From: an uncultured Rhizobiaceae group bacterium
Lineage (GTDB): Bacteria; Pseudomonadota; Alphaproteobacteria; Rhizobiales; Rhizobiaceae
Direction of reading: 5' to 3'
NCBI GenBank assembly: GCA_947501445.1
Contig: CANMVS010000016.1
Coordinates: forward strand, 1 to 64,000
DNA: 64,000 bases
Position numbers and translations under genes: made by a program. Numbering within the stretch: position 1 is the first letter of the stretch; each line of letters begins with the position of its first letter. Positions 18,218-27,727 of this stretch are shown here, one piece after another. The notes under the pieces were generated by a model. It was not told the origin of the DNA, did no database searches, and was given only the letters and a program-made list of their open reading frames with translations.

Positions 18218-19273
18218 TTACAGATAGTTTGTCAAACTCAACTGCTGAATCCTTGCGGTTAATTTGTATGACGTCTCAACCTGCGCCAGCAGGGTGGTAA
18301 GACGGGTGGATGCTTCATAAACGTCGACATTTTCCAATTCGCCGATGTAAAGCGACATCAGATCAATCTGCGCATTCAGGGACTCATTCGACTTGACGAT
18401 CCTCTGCTCGGAGACACCAAGCTGAGCCCGTTGAAAATCGACGCCGGAGATGCCCTGACCTGCATAATTAATGGCTTTTTCAGTTAAAGCCTGACGGGTT
18501 TCTCCTGACAGCGGAGAACTGAGCATCTCTGTTATCAGGACGGCAGCCATGGCCATGTTTTTGGCACCGTCAGAATTGATGTTGGTGGAGCTGGCGACAA
18601 CCTCATTGCTGTTGATACGGCTGGTCATATTGTTGTCGTCGGCACTGGACCAATCGGCCTGCCAGCCTGGTCCCATTATCAGCGGCTCAACGTGATTGGC
18701 GATAAAATCATCCAGTTGTGCCGGGGTAATTCCACCGGCTGCCGGGTCATTTTGTGTGAATCCAAAATACCCCAGATAAGCTGCATCAAAACTGGTCTTG
18801 GCCGCAGAAGTCGGCGTCCCATTGTAGTCGGCCATTGGCCGCACGTCTGTATTGACACCTGAGAATATGAATTCTCCATTGGCGGATGTATTGGCCACGC
18901 TGATAAAACTGTCGAGCGATGTCATTGCTGTTTCACTGGCAATGTTCAGCCGGTTCTTGTCATCTGAGCCAGTGACGCTGATAAGAGAATCGAGAAGCTG
19001 CTGGGCACTGCCGGACATCTGCTCCAGGGCATTTTGCGATGTCGATAACCGGTTTTGCACCAGTGCGTTGCTGTCGATGATCGTGCGCATTCTCAAGACA
19101 TCGCGGTTCAGCGAAATATTGCGCGATGACGAGGCACCCAGTTCAAGACCAATATCAGCGTGCCGACCGGTCACGGCCTCGGTTTGGGCTTTGAGAACGC
19201 CGGCCTGCGTGCGCTGCACGGTCAACCGAAGTGCATTCTGTATGGCTTGGGTGGATACAAATGTTGTTTTCAT
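18218..19273 (-). CDS. flgL: Hook-filament junction protein FlgL
   Basis: The 351 aa protein is flagellin-like at both ends: N-terminal RLTVQRTQAGVLKAQTEAVT with TGRHADIGLELG, and C-terminal LTTLLAQVETSYKLTARIQQ. It is the second hook-associated protein, joining FlgK to the filament. It starts four bases after flgK. Confidence 0.92.
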   Translation of the reverse strand: MKTTFVSTQAIQNALRLTVQRTQAGVLKAQTEAVTGRHADIGLELGASSSRNISLNRDVLRMRTIIDSNALVQNRLSTSQNALEQMSGSAQQLLDSLISVTGSDDKNRLNIASETAMTSLDSFISVANTSANGEFIFSGVNTDVRPMADYNGTPTSAAKTSFDAAYLGYFGFTQNDPAAGGITPAQLDDFIANHVEPLIMGPGWQADWSSADDNNMTSRINSNEVVASSTNINSDGAKNMAMAAVLITEMLSSPLSGETRQALTEKAINYAGQGISGVDFQRAQLGVSEQRIVKSNESLNAQIDLMSLYIGELENVDVYEASTRLTTLLAQVETSYKLTARIQQLSLTNYL

Positions 19274-19277
19274 CGCG

Positions 19278-20738
19278 TTACCGTGTTGCCGCCAGAAGCG
19301 CGTTGATCATTTCATCAATGGTGGTCAAAAGTTGCGTTGAAGCCTTGTAGGATTGCTCAAGATTGAGCAGGAGTGCCATCTCCTCATCAAGATTCACCCC
19401 GGTCGCATTTGAATAGGCTTCCAGCGTTCGTGTATTTGCCGCATTGCGATTTTCGGCAGCCAGACTGGCCTGCTGACGATTCAACTCCAGCCAACCGATC
19501 GAATCTGATGCGTAATTGATAAGGCTGCTGCTGGTTCCGGCCACCGCAGAACCATCAAAGGCCATGGGCGTGTCGAAACCGGTTATGTAGCCATCCAGAA
19601 GCTCGGTAAAACCCGCATTGCCCGCAGAGTTTGCATTATAGGATGCGCCATTGATACCACCATCGCGCAACAGCACCGGGTTGCCGGACCCTGGCAACAG
19701 TGCCGGATTAACCGTGAGACTGGCTGCCATTCCCGTAACAACGGTTGCGCCCGAGGGCACGGTTCCACCGGCCCAGGTAAACAGGCCCGGTAAATCCGGC
19801 AGGACAGCAGGGACAGACTGATCATGTTCTGCAAATGATACCACCAGTGCCCGGGCGATTTCATCAAGCTGGCTCTGGTAGGTGGTTGCCAGTTCATCGC
19901 GAATTTGCAGATTGGCAGCCAAACTGCCGGTTGCTGTGGTCTGCGCGCCCTGCCCTGCCTCCAGCGGAACACCATCAATCAGTACCTGACTGCCGGTGGT
20001 GGTTGCATCGAACCCGGACGTTGCCGTAAATTCGACCGGGCGCGGCACGGTTTCAAAAAGTGTCTGGCCGCTGTCGGTATAGATGGCAATATCATTACCC
20101 CCGCGCGCAACCGTTTGAATGCCAATAAGGGACGAAACCTCCCGCAGCAACATGTCGCGCTGATCCAGCAGATGCGAGGCGTCCTCGCCGGTCTGACTTG
20201 CCGCAAGAACGGCATTATTCACATCTTCGAAACGCCCAAGCAGAGAATTGAGCGTATCAACACCATGGGCAATTGCCGCGTCGGCATCCTTGCGAATGGA
20301 TTGGACTTCCCTGGACGCCTGGGAAAGGCTGTTGGCAACATCCTGAGCATTGGAAATAACAGATGCAGCCAATGTCGCATCACCCGGCGTCGCAGCCAGT
20401 GTTTGCAGACCATTTCTCAAATCACCAAGATATTTTGACGGTGACAACTCATAATCATTGCCACCAAGGGTCAGTTTCATGCGTTCAAGGCCGCCCGATA
20501 CGACCGTTTGTGCACTGCTGTTTGAGATACTGCCCAGCGACTGCACAAACAGGACCTGATCCTGCGCCCGGCGAATGCTCAGCGTCACACCACCACCAAA
20601 TTGCGGTTGCGTCTGCGACGCCCGGCGCGAATAATTTGGATTGCTTGCATTGGCTATATTGTCTGAAACCACCAAGGTCTGCCTTGATGTGTTCGACAAT
20701 ATTGACTGTGCAGTGCTGATCGCCGATGACAATGACAT
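19278..20738 (-). CDS. flgK: Hook-associated protein FlgK
   Basis: The 486 aa protein has the D0 rod/hook signature ALSISNIA-type segment (VVSDNIANASNPNYSRR) at about residues 24-40 and the C-terminal GVNLDEEMALLLNLEQSYKA. It forms the hook-filament junction. It lies 36 bases downstream of flgE and probably shares its transcript. Confidence 0.93.
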   Translation of the reverse strand: MSLSSAISTAQSILSNTSRQTLVVSDNIANASNPNYSRRASQTQPQFGGGVTLSIRRAQDQVLFVQSLGSISNSSAQTVVSGGLERMKLTLGGNDYELSPSKYLGDLRNGLQTLAATPGDATLAASVISNAQDVANSLSQASREVQSIRKDADAAIAHGVDTLNSLLGRFEDVNNAVLAASQTGEDASHLLDQRDMLLREVSSLIGIQTVARGGNDIAIYTDSGQTLFETVPRPVEFTATSGFDATTTGSQVLIDGVPLEAGQGAQTTATGSLAANLQIRDELATTYQSQLDEIARALVVSFAEHDQSVPAVLPDLPGLFTWAGGTVPSGATVVTGMAASLTVNPALLPGSGNPVLLRDGGINGASYNANSAGNAGFTELLDGYITGFDTPMAFDGSAVAGTSSSLINYASDSIGWLELNRQQASLAAENRNAANTRTLEAYSNATGVNLDEEMALLLNLEQSYKASTQLLTTIDEMINALLAATR

Positions 20739-20774
20739 ATGCGGGCCTTAAGCCTCCAAACGGGTTAGAAACGC

Positions 20775-22055
20775 CTATCGTTTCAGATTTACGAGAACAT
20801 CCATCAGATCCGAGCCGGTCTGAAACACTTTTGAATTGGCCGTATAACTGCGTTGCGAGGCAATCATATTTGTCAGCTCTTCCGCGATATCCACGTTCGA
20901 GCCCTCCAGTGCCCCTGAAACAATTTTTCCGAAATTGCCTGATCCGGCAAAACCTGTCGTGACGACACCTGATTCACTGTTCTGGGCAAAAATGTCACCC
21001 GACAGGGACTTCAGATTGTCCGGGCTTTGGACATTTGCCAGCGCAATTCTGTATTTCGGTTCGAGCGTGCCGTTTTCATATTTTGCAAAAACGGTTCCAT
21101 CATTGGTAATTTCGACACTCTTGACCTTGCTCGGAGCATTGCCGTTGACATTGGCATCGCCAATATTGAGCTCATGCGCCAATTGCGTCATGGCCGAAAA
21201 ATCCATGACCAGGTCGCGGTTGTCCGGATAACCGGCGGCAGTGGTAAATGGAATTGTCAGCCCCGGTGCAGCGCCGAGAATTTTACCATTGGTCGGATCA
21301 AAATTAATCGTTCCGCTGGCAAGTGGCGCCGACCCGGCGGCACCGTAGGGAAACGACGTACCAGCTGTTGCGTCGGCGCGATCATATACGGCCACCTCCC
21401 AGGTATTGGCAGCGGTTTTTGTATAATAGAAGTCCAGCAGAACTTCCTGCCCAAGCTCGTCATAGGTCACAAGCGAGCTCTTGGCCGTAAACTCTGAGGT
21501 CGCAACATTGTCCGCTGGCGTGTCGCCTGTCACCGCATCGGCATCAGAGGGAAGGTTTGCCGGAAATTTACCCGTCGTTGAGGCCTCGGCAACCAGTTCT
21601 CCCTGCAGCACGTTAATGGGCACGAGGCCGTCAAAACCGTTTACCACCGGTGTCGGTGCACCGTCAGTGTAATTGTACCCCATCAACGTAAAGCCGGCCG
21701 CATTGACCAGATTGCCATCGCTGTCCGGAATGAAAGCGCCTGCTCTTGTCAGGTAGGAAACACCTGCACCGTCCTGCACCACGAAGAACCCGTCGCCACC
21801 GATGGCCAGGTCCGTGATGGACGTGGTAAACTGCAGTGCACCTTCTTCAGAAATGGCATATCGCACTGATGTACTGACACCACCGGAATTGTAGCCGCCA
21901 CCTGCATTTGGAAGGATGAGCGAGGAAAATTCTGTTGAGCTGCGCTTGTAGCCCGTCGTATTGGCGTTGGCGATATTATCTGCGACAGTTCCCAAACGTG
22001 CCGCTTGCGCATTCATGCCGGAAACACCGGTTCGCATCATTCCATATAGGCTCAT
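20775..22055 (-). CDS. flgE: Flagellar hook protein FlgE
   Basis: The 426 aa protein has the N-terminal rod/hook motif LGTVADNIANANTTGYKRSS, the D1 region, and the C-terminal EGSNVDIAEELTNMIASQRS plus NSKVFQTGSDLMDVLVNLKR. It is the hook subunit. It is first in the flgE-flgK-flgL-flaF-flbT-flgD-fliQ run; a bipartite promoter motif lies 45 bases upstream. Confidence 0.95.
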   Translation of the reverse strand: MSLYGMMRTGVSGMNAQAARLGTVADNIANANTTGYKRSSTEFSSLILPNAGGGYNSGGVSTSVRYAISEEGALQFTTSITDLAIGGDGFFVVQDGAGVSYLTRAGAFIPDSDGNLVNAAGFTLMGYNYTDGAPTPVVNGFDGLVPINVLQGELVAEASTTGKFPANLPSDADAVTGDTPADNVATSEFTAKSSLVTYDELGQEVLLDFYYTKTAANTWEVAVYDRADATAGTSFPYGAAGSAPLASGTINFDPTNGKILGAAPGLTIPFTTAAGYPDNRDLVMDFSAMTQLAHELNIGDANVNGNAPSKVKSVEITNDGTVFAKYENGTLEPKYRIALANVQSPDNLKSLSGDIFAQNSESGVVTTGFAGSGNFGKIVSGALEGSNVDIAEELTNMIASQRSYTANSKVFQTGSDLMDVLVNLKR

Positions 22056-22083
22056 AGCACATATCCTCGCTGGTATCTTTCAC

Positions 22084-22109
22084 ACAGTAGATTTGCTGGC
22101 TTGTGCGAA
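22084..22109 (-). promoter_or_regulatory. Bipartite promoter motif upstream of flgE
   Basis: Minus strand: TTCGCACAAG, nine bases, CTACTGT. Spacing is identical to the flhA, fliH-like and fliF sites, but this one is closer to the start codon (45 bases). Confidence 0.55.
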
Positions 22110-22241
22110 ACTGGTTTGTGTGCGGCCTTTTCAATTTTCCTGAACAGGAAAACAAAGAAACGCCAAGTACTATAGGCTGTGCAGGGGTTGTAATATTAAG
22201 TAGTCAAGCCGGGCCTGTTTTCTTGCTGGCCCACCTGTGCG

Positions 22242-22913
22242 TCAGGACCAATCGATCAGATAACCAAGAAACCGCTTTGAATCGATTGGATCGAAATCAA
22301 GCCGCATGCGCAGCTTCTTGCGCAGTTTGCTGATGTGACTTTCGACGACATTCTCTTCAACATCATCATCAAAAATTCCGTAAATTGCGTTGAATATCTG
22401 CGACTTGCTTACCCGCCGTCCGCGGTTGGCAACGAGATACTCCAAAATTCGTCTTTCGCGCCTTGGCAAAGCAAATTGCTGACCATCAATTTCCGGGTCA
22501 CGCCCGTCGGAATAAACCCTGATACGACCAATTTCAGTATAGTCGGAACCTGGCTCCAACCGCCGTCTGATTGCCGCGGCCCGGGCCAGAATTTCGCGTG
22601 GATGGATAGGCTTGCGCACCACATCGTCAGCGCCATTGTCAAAGAAGGCGAGCGTGGAATCCAACGAGGGATGATCGCTGACTGCAATGACAGGCGCTTT
22701 TGAGCGATCCCGAATAACCCGCGGCAATACAATATTGCCGTTGCCCTGTCCTATCAAAAATGCTTCCACCGCATCTATATCTGAGTCAGCAGCAGAATGG
22801 ACCCATTCTCCGAACTCCTGCGGATCGAACCCGGTGGAGGGAACGCCCTCTCTAAAAAACAGTGATGTATAGCCAGCCGTAACCAGCTCCCGTTCATCAA
22901 CCACAACGATCAT
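22242..22913 (-). CDS. rem: Flagellar transcriptional regulator Rem/FtcR (OmpR family)
   Basis: The 223 aa protein closely resembles Brucella FtcR and S. meliloti Rem, activators of flagellar genes. The receiver-like N-terminus starts [10 protein letters not shown], and the winged-helix domain contains [19 protein letters not shown] and [16 protein letters not shown]. The position where a receiver normally has its phosphorylated Asp has no Asp ([10 protein letters not shown]), so it probably acts without phosphorylation, as is known for this group. It lies between the transglycosylase gene and flgE. Its promoter region holds a CtrA-type box and a variant of the flagellar promoter motif. Confidence 0.93.
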   Translation of the reverse strand: MIVVVDERELVTAGYTSLFFREGVPSTGFDPQEFGEWVHSAADSDIDAVEAFLIGQGNGNIVLPRVIRDRSKAPVIAVSDHPSLDSTLAFFDNGADDVVRKPIHPREILARAAAIRRRLEPGSDYTEIGRIRVYSDGRDPEIDGQQFALPRRERRILEYLVANRGRRVSKSQIFNAIYGIFDDDVEENVVESHISKLRKKLRMRLDFDPIDSKRFLGYLIDWS

Positions 22914-22944
22914 GTGTTCGCCCCCGAATCACTTTGTTGCTTCA

Positions 22945-22960
22945 TTAACCAATAGTTAAC
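22945..22960. promoter_or_regulatory. CtrA-type box in the rem promoter
   Basis: TTAACCAATAGTTAAC, that is TTAA, seven bases, TTAA followed by C, matching the CtrA consensus. It lies about 32 bases upstream of the rem start. A poorer half-match (TTAACGAATCTTGACC) is at 23091-23106. Confidence 0.6.
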
Positions 22961-22995
22961 GAATTGACTGATTCTTCGACAACTACATAAAATGA

Positions 22996-23021
22996 GGGGT
23001 ACTTTTTCGTAGTTGCGCGAA
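22996..23021 (-). promoter_or_regulatory. Variant flagellar promoter motif upstream of rem
   Basis: Minus strand TTCGCGCAAC (one mismatch to the shared motif), 99 bases before the rem start, but the downstream heptamer is only GTACCCC. Possible autoregulatory site. Confidence 0.35.
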
Positions 23022-23192
23022 TCCGAGCGGGTGATTTGCCACTAGATATAGTATGCCTGACGTCATACACGCATATTTTCTGTGGAAATGTTAACGAATC
23101 TTGACCTTCATTAACCAAAATTTTGTTGACTCATTAATTTTTGCCACAATCCAAATTACACAAAAAATTGCCATGCAAACAACTTTTGGTTG

Positions 23193-23804
23193 CTATTCAC
23201 AAAAAATCCTTGCCGGCTCTGTCCACCGCCCATAACCGGTTGCCACAAGGTTGCGAATAACCCGGCAAACATATTTTTTTTGTGCCGGATCATTGTTGGG
23301 ACCGGCGTGATAGCGCGCAACAGCCATCGTCCAGCTTTTGTGCCGTTGTTTCAATTGCGCCAGAAATTTGGCCGCATAATTTACATTCAGCACCGGATCG
23401 AGCATCGCCGACAGGCCGGTAAACTGATCCTGGTGATAGTGATGATTTATCTGCATGCAGCCCAGATCAATGAGCTTTTTTCCTCGGCTACGGGCCTGAT
23501 AAAAGACCTTGAGTGCCTCACCCAGATTGCGCGCGAACACAGCGCGCCCCTCAATATTCAGCGCATAGGGCTGCAGGGAACCCTTTCTGCCCGTCTCAGA
23601 CAGTCCTACAGCATATAGGATCCCAATGGGTACATCGTGCAGTTGGGCAGCGTTGGCAATCGCGTCCTCACAGGACGGACGGCCGTTTATCTGGCGCTGG
23701 CCTGCCTGAATCTCACAGGTAAACTGAGCCAGCAGTACCAGAACGATGAGGCTGCGGCTCCACAGGCTGGCTGCTATCGGGATCGATTGCGTCCTGTTTT
23801 CCAT
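23193..23804 (-). CDS. Lytic transglycosylase of the flagellar cluster (SLT fold)
   Basis: The 203 aa protein from ATG 23804 has a signal peptide (hydrophobic LIVLVLLAQFTCEIQA); an upstream in-frame start at 23966 lies deep in the previous gene and is rejected. The catalytic region reads ILYAVGLSETGRKGS, with Glu in SETG, followed by LGCMQINHHYH and NVNYAAKFLAQL typical of SLT domains. It probably opens peptidoglycan for the flagellum, filling the role of the muramidase domain missing from FlgJ. It overlaps the end of the fliK-like gene by 92 bases. Confidence 0.85.
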   Translation of the reverse strand: MENRTQSIPIAASLWSRSLIVLVLLAQFTCEIQAGQRQINGRPSCEDAIANAAQLHDVPIGILYAVGLSETGRKGSLQPYALNIEGRAVFARNLGEALKVFYQARSRGKKLIDLGCMQINHHYHQDQFTGLSAMLDPVLNVNYAAKFLAQLKQRHKSWTMAVARYHAGPNNDPAQKKYVCRVIRNLVATGYGRWTEPARIFCE

Positions 23805-25215
23805 TCTGTTGATGTCCGTTATTGTTCTCGCCTGCTCCAGGAGAGTTTCCACCACCCGATTGATGCGAAGCGTTGCCCGATGATTGCCCAAAGCCCTGGG
23901 TGGCGCCGGTAGACGCCTGCCCGCGGTCCACAGTGGCTTGCTGAATGGACAACTGCTCGACGGCAAACCCTTGCGCCTTCAGTGATTTCAGGATCGACTG
24001 TTGACTGTCCGATAGTTGCCGATAGGCCTCCAGCGTCTCCACCTTGAGTTCAACAGTCAGTTGCTCTCCAGACAGGCGCAATGTCGCATTGACCACACCC
24101 AGCTCTGCAGGGTTGAGCTGTATCTTGAGTGTATTGACCGGCTTGCTGGCTTGATTGAGTGTTGTTGCAGCAACGGCCTCGCTTCGGCGCAATGCTGAAC
24201 TCCAGGCCTGATTATCAGAGATGGCACCAACGACCGCTGCGGCACTGGATTGCGTGGCCGAAACCGCCGGATACTGGCGGGCTTCAACGACGGACAATTT
24301 GTCAGCCATAGAAATTTGCATTATTTTTTTGGGTTCTTCGGCACCAGGTTGGTCCTGCCCCAATTCTCCTGCAGCACTTTGATTGCGTGCTGATTTGAAC
24401 AAATCCAGTGCTCTGGACGCACCGTCTGCACGGGCAAAGACAGAACTGTCGGGTATTTCACCCGCATCACCTTGCCCCGGCATCGTGAGCGGTGTGGTGC
24501 TGTTCCTGGTGTGGGCCTGCCCAATAAAAGCAGGCACTACTCTGGTGGAACGTCCGTTTTCCAGAGCTGACTGCATTTGTCTATTGTCATCTGACTGTAC
24601 CGGCTGCTGTTGTGATCGGCGGTCGGACGTTTGGGTGTCGGGGATTGTTGTGCCGGGTTGTGTCGTGCTGGACCGTGTTGTGTTGGGAAGCGCTGTGACA
24701 TGCTGCTCGGTGCTGTCACCGGTTGAATGGGCGGATCCTTCGGACGGCGTTTGATCTGGACCGGGAACAGTCGGCGTTTTCTGCTGCGCCTGCGCCACCT
24801 GCTTTACGTCTGGCATATCAGGCGAGCCCGTGTCGGTTGCGCGCGGCTGGACCGGCAATTCTTCGGCTGAGCGCCGGGTTCGCTCAGGCGCGCCGTGCGG
24901 GTGCACCGATTGATTGTCCGAGCGCAACCTACTGAGCTTTTGCACAAGATCTGCATCCGAATTGCCCGCATCTGCCTTGTGCGCAGGCAGCGATGGATTG
25001 TCAGGCCCATTCTCACCGCTCTGCTTACGCCCCAATGAATTTTTTTCCTTTGCAGGTGCTTCATTGCCACCGGCTGCGTCAACCGCATCACCAAATGCGT
25101 CTTTGGATACATTTCGGGCATCCTCTTCAGAACCACCTGCTGCAGGTTTTACGTGGGTCGGTCCAGTCTGCAGCCGCGGCGAATAGGGCAGCCCTGTTGC
25201 GCTTGTATTATTCAT
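23713..25215 (-). CDS. fliK: Flagellar hook-length control protein, FliK/MotD type
   Basis: The 500 aa protein from ATG 25215, which overlaps the motC stop by eight bases. A long low-complexity Gln/Ser/Thr/Pro-rich N-terminal region is followed by the FliK C-terminal domain (LKIQLNPAELGVVNATLRLS, then LKSLKAQGFAVEQLSIQ). In S. meliloti the gene was first called motD and later recognised as fliK. It controls hook length and the export switch. The repetitive N-terminal region is typical of the family and not a sign of damage. Confidence 0.88.
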   Translation of the reverse strand: MNNTSATGLPYSPRLQTGPTHVKPAAGGSEEDARNVSKDAFGDAVDAAGGNEAPAKEKNSLGRKQSGENGPDNPSLPAHKADAGNSDADLVQKLSRLRSDNQSVHPHGAPERTRRSAEELPVQPRATDTGSPDMPDVKQVAQAQQKTPTVPGPDQTPSEGSAHSTGDSTEQHVTALPNTTRSSTTQPGTTIPDTQTSDRRSQQQPVQSDDNRQMQSALENGRSTRVVPAFIGQAHTRNSTTPLTMPGQGDAGEIPDSSVFARADGASRALDLFKSARNQSAAGELGQDQPGAEEPKKIMQISMADKLSVVEARQYPAVSATQSSAAAVVGAISDNQAWSSALRRSEAVAATTLNQASKPVNTLKIQLNPAELGVVNATLRLSGEQLTVELKVETLEAYRQLSDSQQSILKSLKAQGFAVEQLSIQQATVDRGQASTGATQGFGQSSGNASHQSGGGNSPGAGENNNGHQQNGKQDAIDPDSSQPVEPQPHRSGTAGSVYL

Positions 25216-26488
25216 CCAAATTTCCATCCAGCAGTAAATCAATATCACGCAGTGCAGCACGGTTGGCTGTCAGAAAACCATCAAAGGGCGATACCGGCAC
25301 ATCCAGGGCCTCTTCTGCCACGGCCATTGAACCGGCTTCCACGCCTGCTGCAGAGACAGGCGGCACGAAGTCGATGGCGACGGGCACAGGTGCACGTGTC
25401 ACTTGGCTGGCCACCATACGTGCCGCGTCCCTGAGTGCCCGATCACGCTTTGACAGCTTATTATCCGGCAGGACGGCGATGGCCTTGATGGCAGCGGTGA
25501 TATCGCCTGATTGAACAGATGCCACACCGGCGTAAAATCCGGCGAGATCTGTTACGATGTCTTTGGTGTTTCCTGAGAGTGCTTCAGCCCGTGAAGCAGC
25601 CAACAGAGCAAGTTGCTCCTTGCCGGCAATTGTGCTCATGCGCGCCATGCGCAGGTAAATTTCCCGTTGCCTGGCTACATCCATCAATGAGAGGATATAT
25701 TCCATTCGCTGCTGATCAACCTGCGGCGAATGGGTAACAATGGCATGGACGAAAATATCGACGAACTGACTGGCATAGGGTGAATGCAGGAAGCGACGCA
25801 CATAGCGCTCTGCATTGTCCATGGCCTGCTCAATCCTGTCGACACGGGAGGCAACATGTATCGCCCGTCGCAATGCAGATTCCTCTACAATTGTGCCAGG
25901 GGCCAGCAGGCGGGCTTTGTCAAATAATCGCAGTGCCTCGTTTTCATCAGCGGTGGCAAGCACATTGGCGGTAACGAGTGTCAGATAGGCCGCAATCGGG
26001 CTTTCCTTAAATTCAGGCAGCAGCACCCGTAATTGTTGCCTGGCCTTGCCTGTGTCACCAGCCAGATAATGGGTCAGTGCTTCGGCAAGGCGCGGGTCGA
26101 ATTGCTGCCGCTCGTCACTTTCCAGCAGTTCAATCAAGGTTTGCGGATTCCCGCCGCTCATCGCATAGACAAAAACCGCATCCACATTACGTTGATCATC
26201 AAAGACTGCAGCATCTGCCGCGCGCAATCGCGTATCAACCATGGTCAGGAGATGGCGCTGCATCTCACCGGCTGAATGATCTCCGCGCACAACAGAATCC
26301 TGTACAAACTGCAGCGAGCGAACGAGCTTATAGGGCGGCATCTGTGCGTCATTGTCTGCCTGAGCACGGACATCCCCCAGGCCCAATACCAAAATAGCCA
26401 AGGATAGCAGTGCCAAACCTGTTGGCGGAAATATGGCACTGACACGCCAACCTTTACGCGATGCGGTGGGGCACAGTTTCATCGCCAT
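25208..26488 (-). CDS. motC: Periplasmic motor protein MotC
   Basis: The 426 aa protein has an N-terminal export signal (GLALLSLAILVLGLGDVRAQA). The helical, tetratricopeptide-like body matches the expected MotC of rhizobia, a periplasmic partner of MotB. Its identity rests partly on position, directly after motB and before the fliK/motD gene, and on the presence of motE, its dedicated chaperone. Its start directly abuts the motB stop. Confidence 0.85.
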   Translation of the reverse strand: MAMKLCPTASRKGWRVSAIFPPTGLALLSLAILVLGLGDVRAQADNDAQMPPYKLVRSLQFVQDSVVRGDHSAGEMQRHLLTMVDTRLRAADAAVFDDQRNVDAVFVYAMSGGNPQTLIELLESDERQQFDPRLAEALTHYLAGDTGKARQQLRVLLPEFKESPIAAYLTLVTANVLATADENEALRLFDKARLLAPGTIVEESALRRAIHVASRVDRIEQAMDNAERYVRRFLHSPYASQFVDIFVHAIVTHSPQVDQQRMEYILSLMDVARQREIYLRMARMSTIAGKEQLALLAASRAEALSGNTKDIVTDLAGFYAGVASVQSGDITAAIKAIAVLPDNKLSKRDRALRDAARMVASQVTRAPVPVAIDFVPPVSAAGVEAGSMAVAEEALDVPVSPFDGFLTANRAALRDIDLLLDGNLDE

Positions 26489-27727
26489 CTACCCGGTCGG
26501 CTTCACAATGAGAATTTCAATGCGGCGATTGGCATCGGCAAATGGTTTATCAACAACTTTCAGACGTCGATCCGCAAAGCCCGAAACCTGCGTGATACGC
26601 GCTTCGTTCAGTCCACCGCGAACCAGCATGTAATAGGCGCTGTGAGCACGGGCCATCGACAATTTCCAGTTATCGTTGCCCTCGCCTGCAAACGGGCGGC
26701 TATCCGTGTGTCCACGTATGCTGACTGAACCGTTTTGAGCCACAAGCAACTGCCCGATTTTCTCCATGGCAACGACAAGATCGCGTTGAGGCACCGCTGA
26801 ACCAACATTGAACATCGTGCCCTTGACCTCATCCGTCAGGGAGATCAGTAATCCCCCTTCGGCCGGTGCGACACTCAGCCCTTTGCCTAAATCAATTCGC
26901 TCCGATTTCAGTGATTGCTGTATTTGGGTCTGCAATTGTCTGGCAGCTTCGTCCTGACGGGTGTCGTCTTCAACATCAACAGGCTTTTCGGACTCAACTT
27001 TGTGCAAAACCACTTTGCTATCTGCCGCTTTTTTCTCCGAAGCATTATCCACCTGCGCTGCCTGCAATGCTTCTTCGATAGCATCGCGGCCATCGGCAAT
27101 AATGACGGCGCGTTCGGCATTATTGCCGGGTGTCACAAGTGCCTTTGTCTCGACCTCAACCGACCGCGACCAGAAATCCGGATCAAACGGATCACGATAG
27201 GCTTCACCACCTGATGCACCACTGGCTGGTCCGGACGTTTGGGCACCACCATCTCCTGCAGCGCTGACATTTGTCTGCTGCCCGGTCTCGAGTGCTATTT
27301 CAGCCAGCACGGAGTAGGGATTTTCAAAATAGTCCGCATCAGAGTATTTTGTTTTATCGCCCGCTGCAGCATTAAGTTCGTCCCCACCACCAATCTTGGT
27401 GCCGGACTGGTAACCAGCCTCCGTTGAATCGGACAAATAACTGATTTCGTCGCCGGACGTTGTCTGGTTGAGTTCGCGCAATCCCCGCTCCGCCGGCTTG
27501 TCATCTGTCAGTCGGATCGGATTGAAATAGCTGGCAACCGCGGCACGGGTTTCATCATTGGCCGCATTGATCAGCCACATGACAAGAAAGAAAGCCATCA
27601 TTGCCGTCATGAAGTCTGCATAGGCAATTTTCCAGGCACCACCATGGTGACCGACGTGCCCCTTGTTGCGCCTTTTGACGATGATGATTTCGTTTGGCGT
27701 GTGATGAGTGGATTGTTCTGTGCTCAT
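26489..27727 (-). CDS. motB: Flagellar stator protein MotB
   Basis: The 412 aa protein has a single membrane helix after GGAWKIAYADFMTAMMAFFL, with the proton-conducting Asp at 38. A long periplasmic linker leads to an OmpA-type peptidoglycan-binding domain (SIRGHTDSRPF, LSMARAHSAY). The linker is longer than in enterobacteria, as in other rhizobia with MotC. Overlaps the fliH-like gene by four bases. Confidence 0.95.
   Translation of the reverse strand: MSTEQSTHHTPNEIIIVKRRNKGHVGHHGGAWKIAYADFMTAMMAFFLVMWLINAANDETRAAVASYFNPIRLTDDKPAERGLRELNQTTSGDEISYLSDSTEAGYQSGTKIGGGDELNAAAGDKTKYSDADYFENPYSVLAEIALETGQQTNVSAAGDGGAQTSGPASGASGGEAYRDPFDPDFWSRSVEVETKALVTPGNNAERAVIIADGRDAIEEALQAAQVDNASEKKAADSKVVLHKVESEKPVDVEDDTRQDEAARQLQTQIQQSLKSERIDLGKGLSVAPAEGGLLISLTDEVKGTMFNVGSAVPQRDLVVAMEKIGQLLVAQNGSVSIRGHTDSRPFAGEGNDNWKLSMARAHSAYYMLVRGGLNEARITQVSGFADRRLKVVDKPFADANRRIEILIVKPTG

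Noticed and set aside
23713-25215. Low-complexity fliK N-terminal region as a sign of a repeat insertion
   Set aside because: Gln/Ser/Thr-rich disorder is normal for hook-length proteins, and the frame stays open into a good C-terminal domain.
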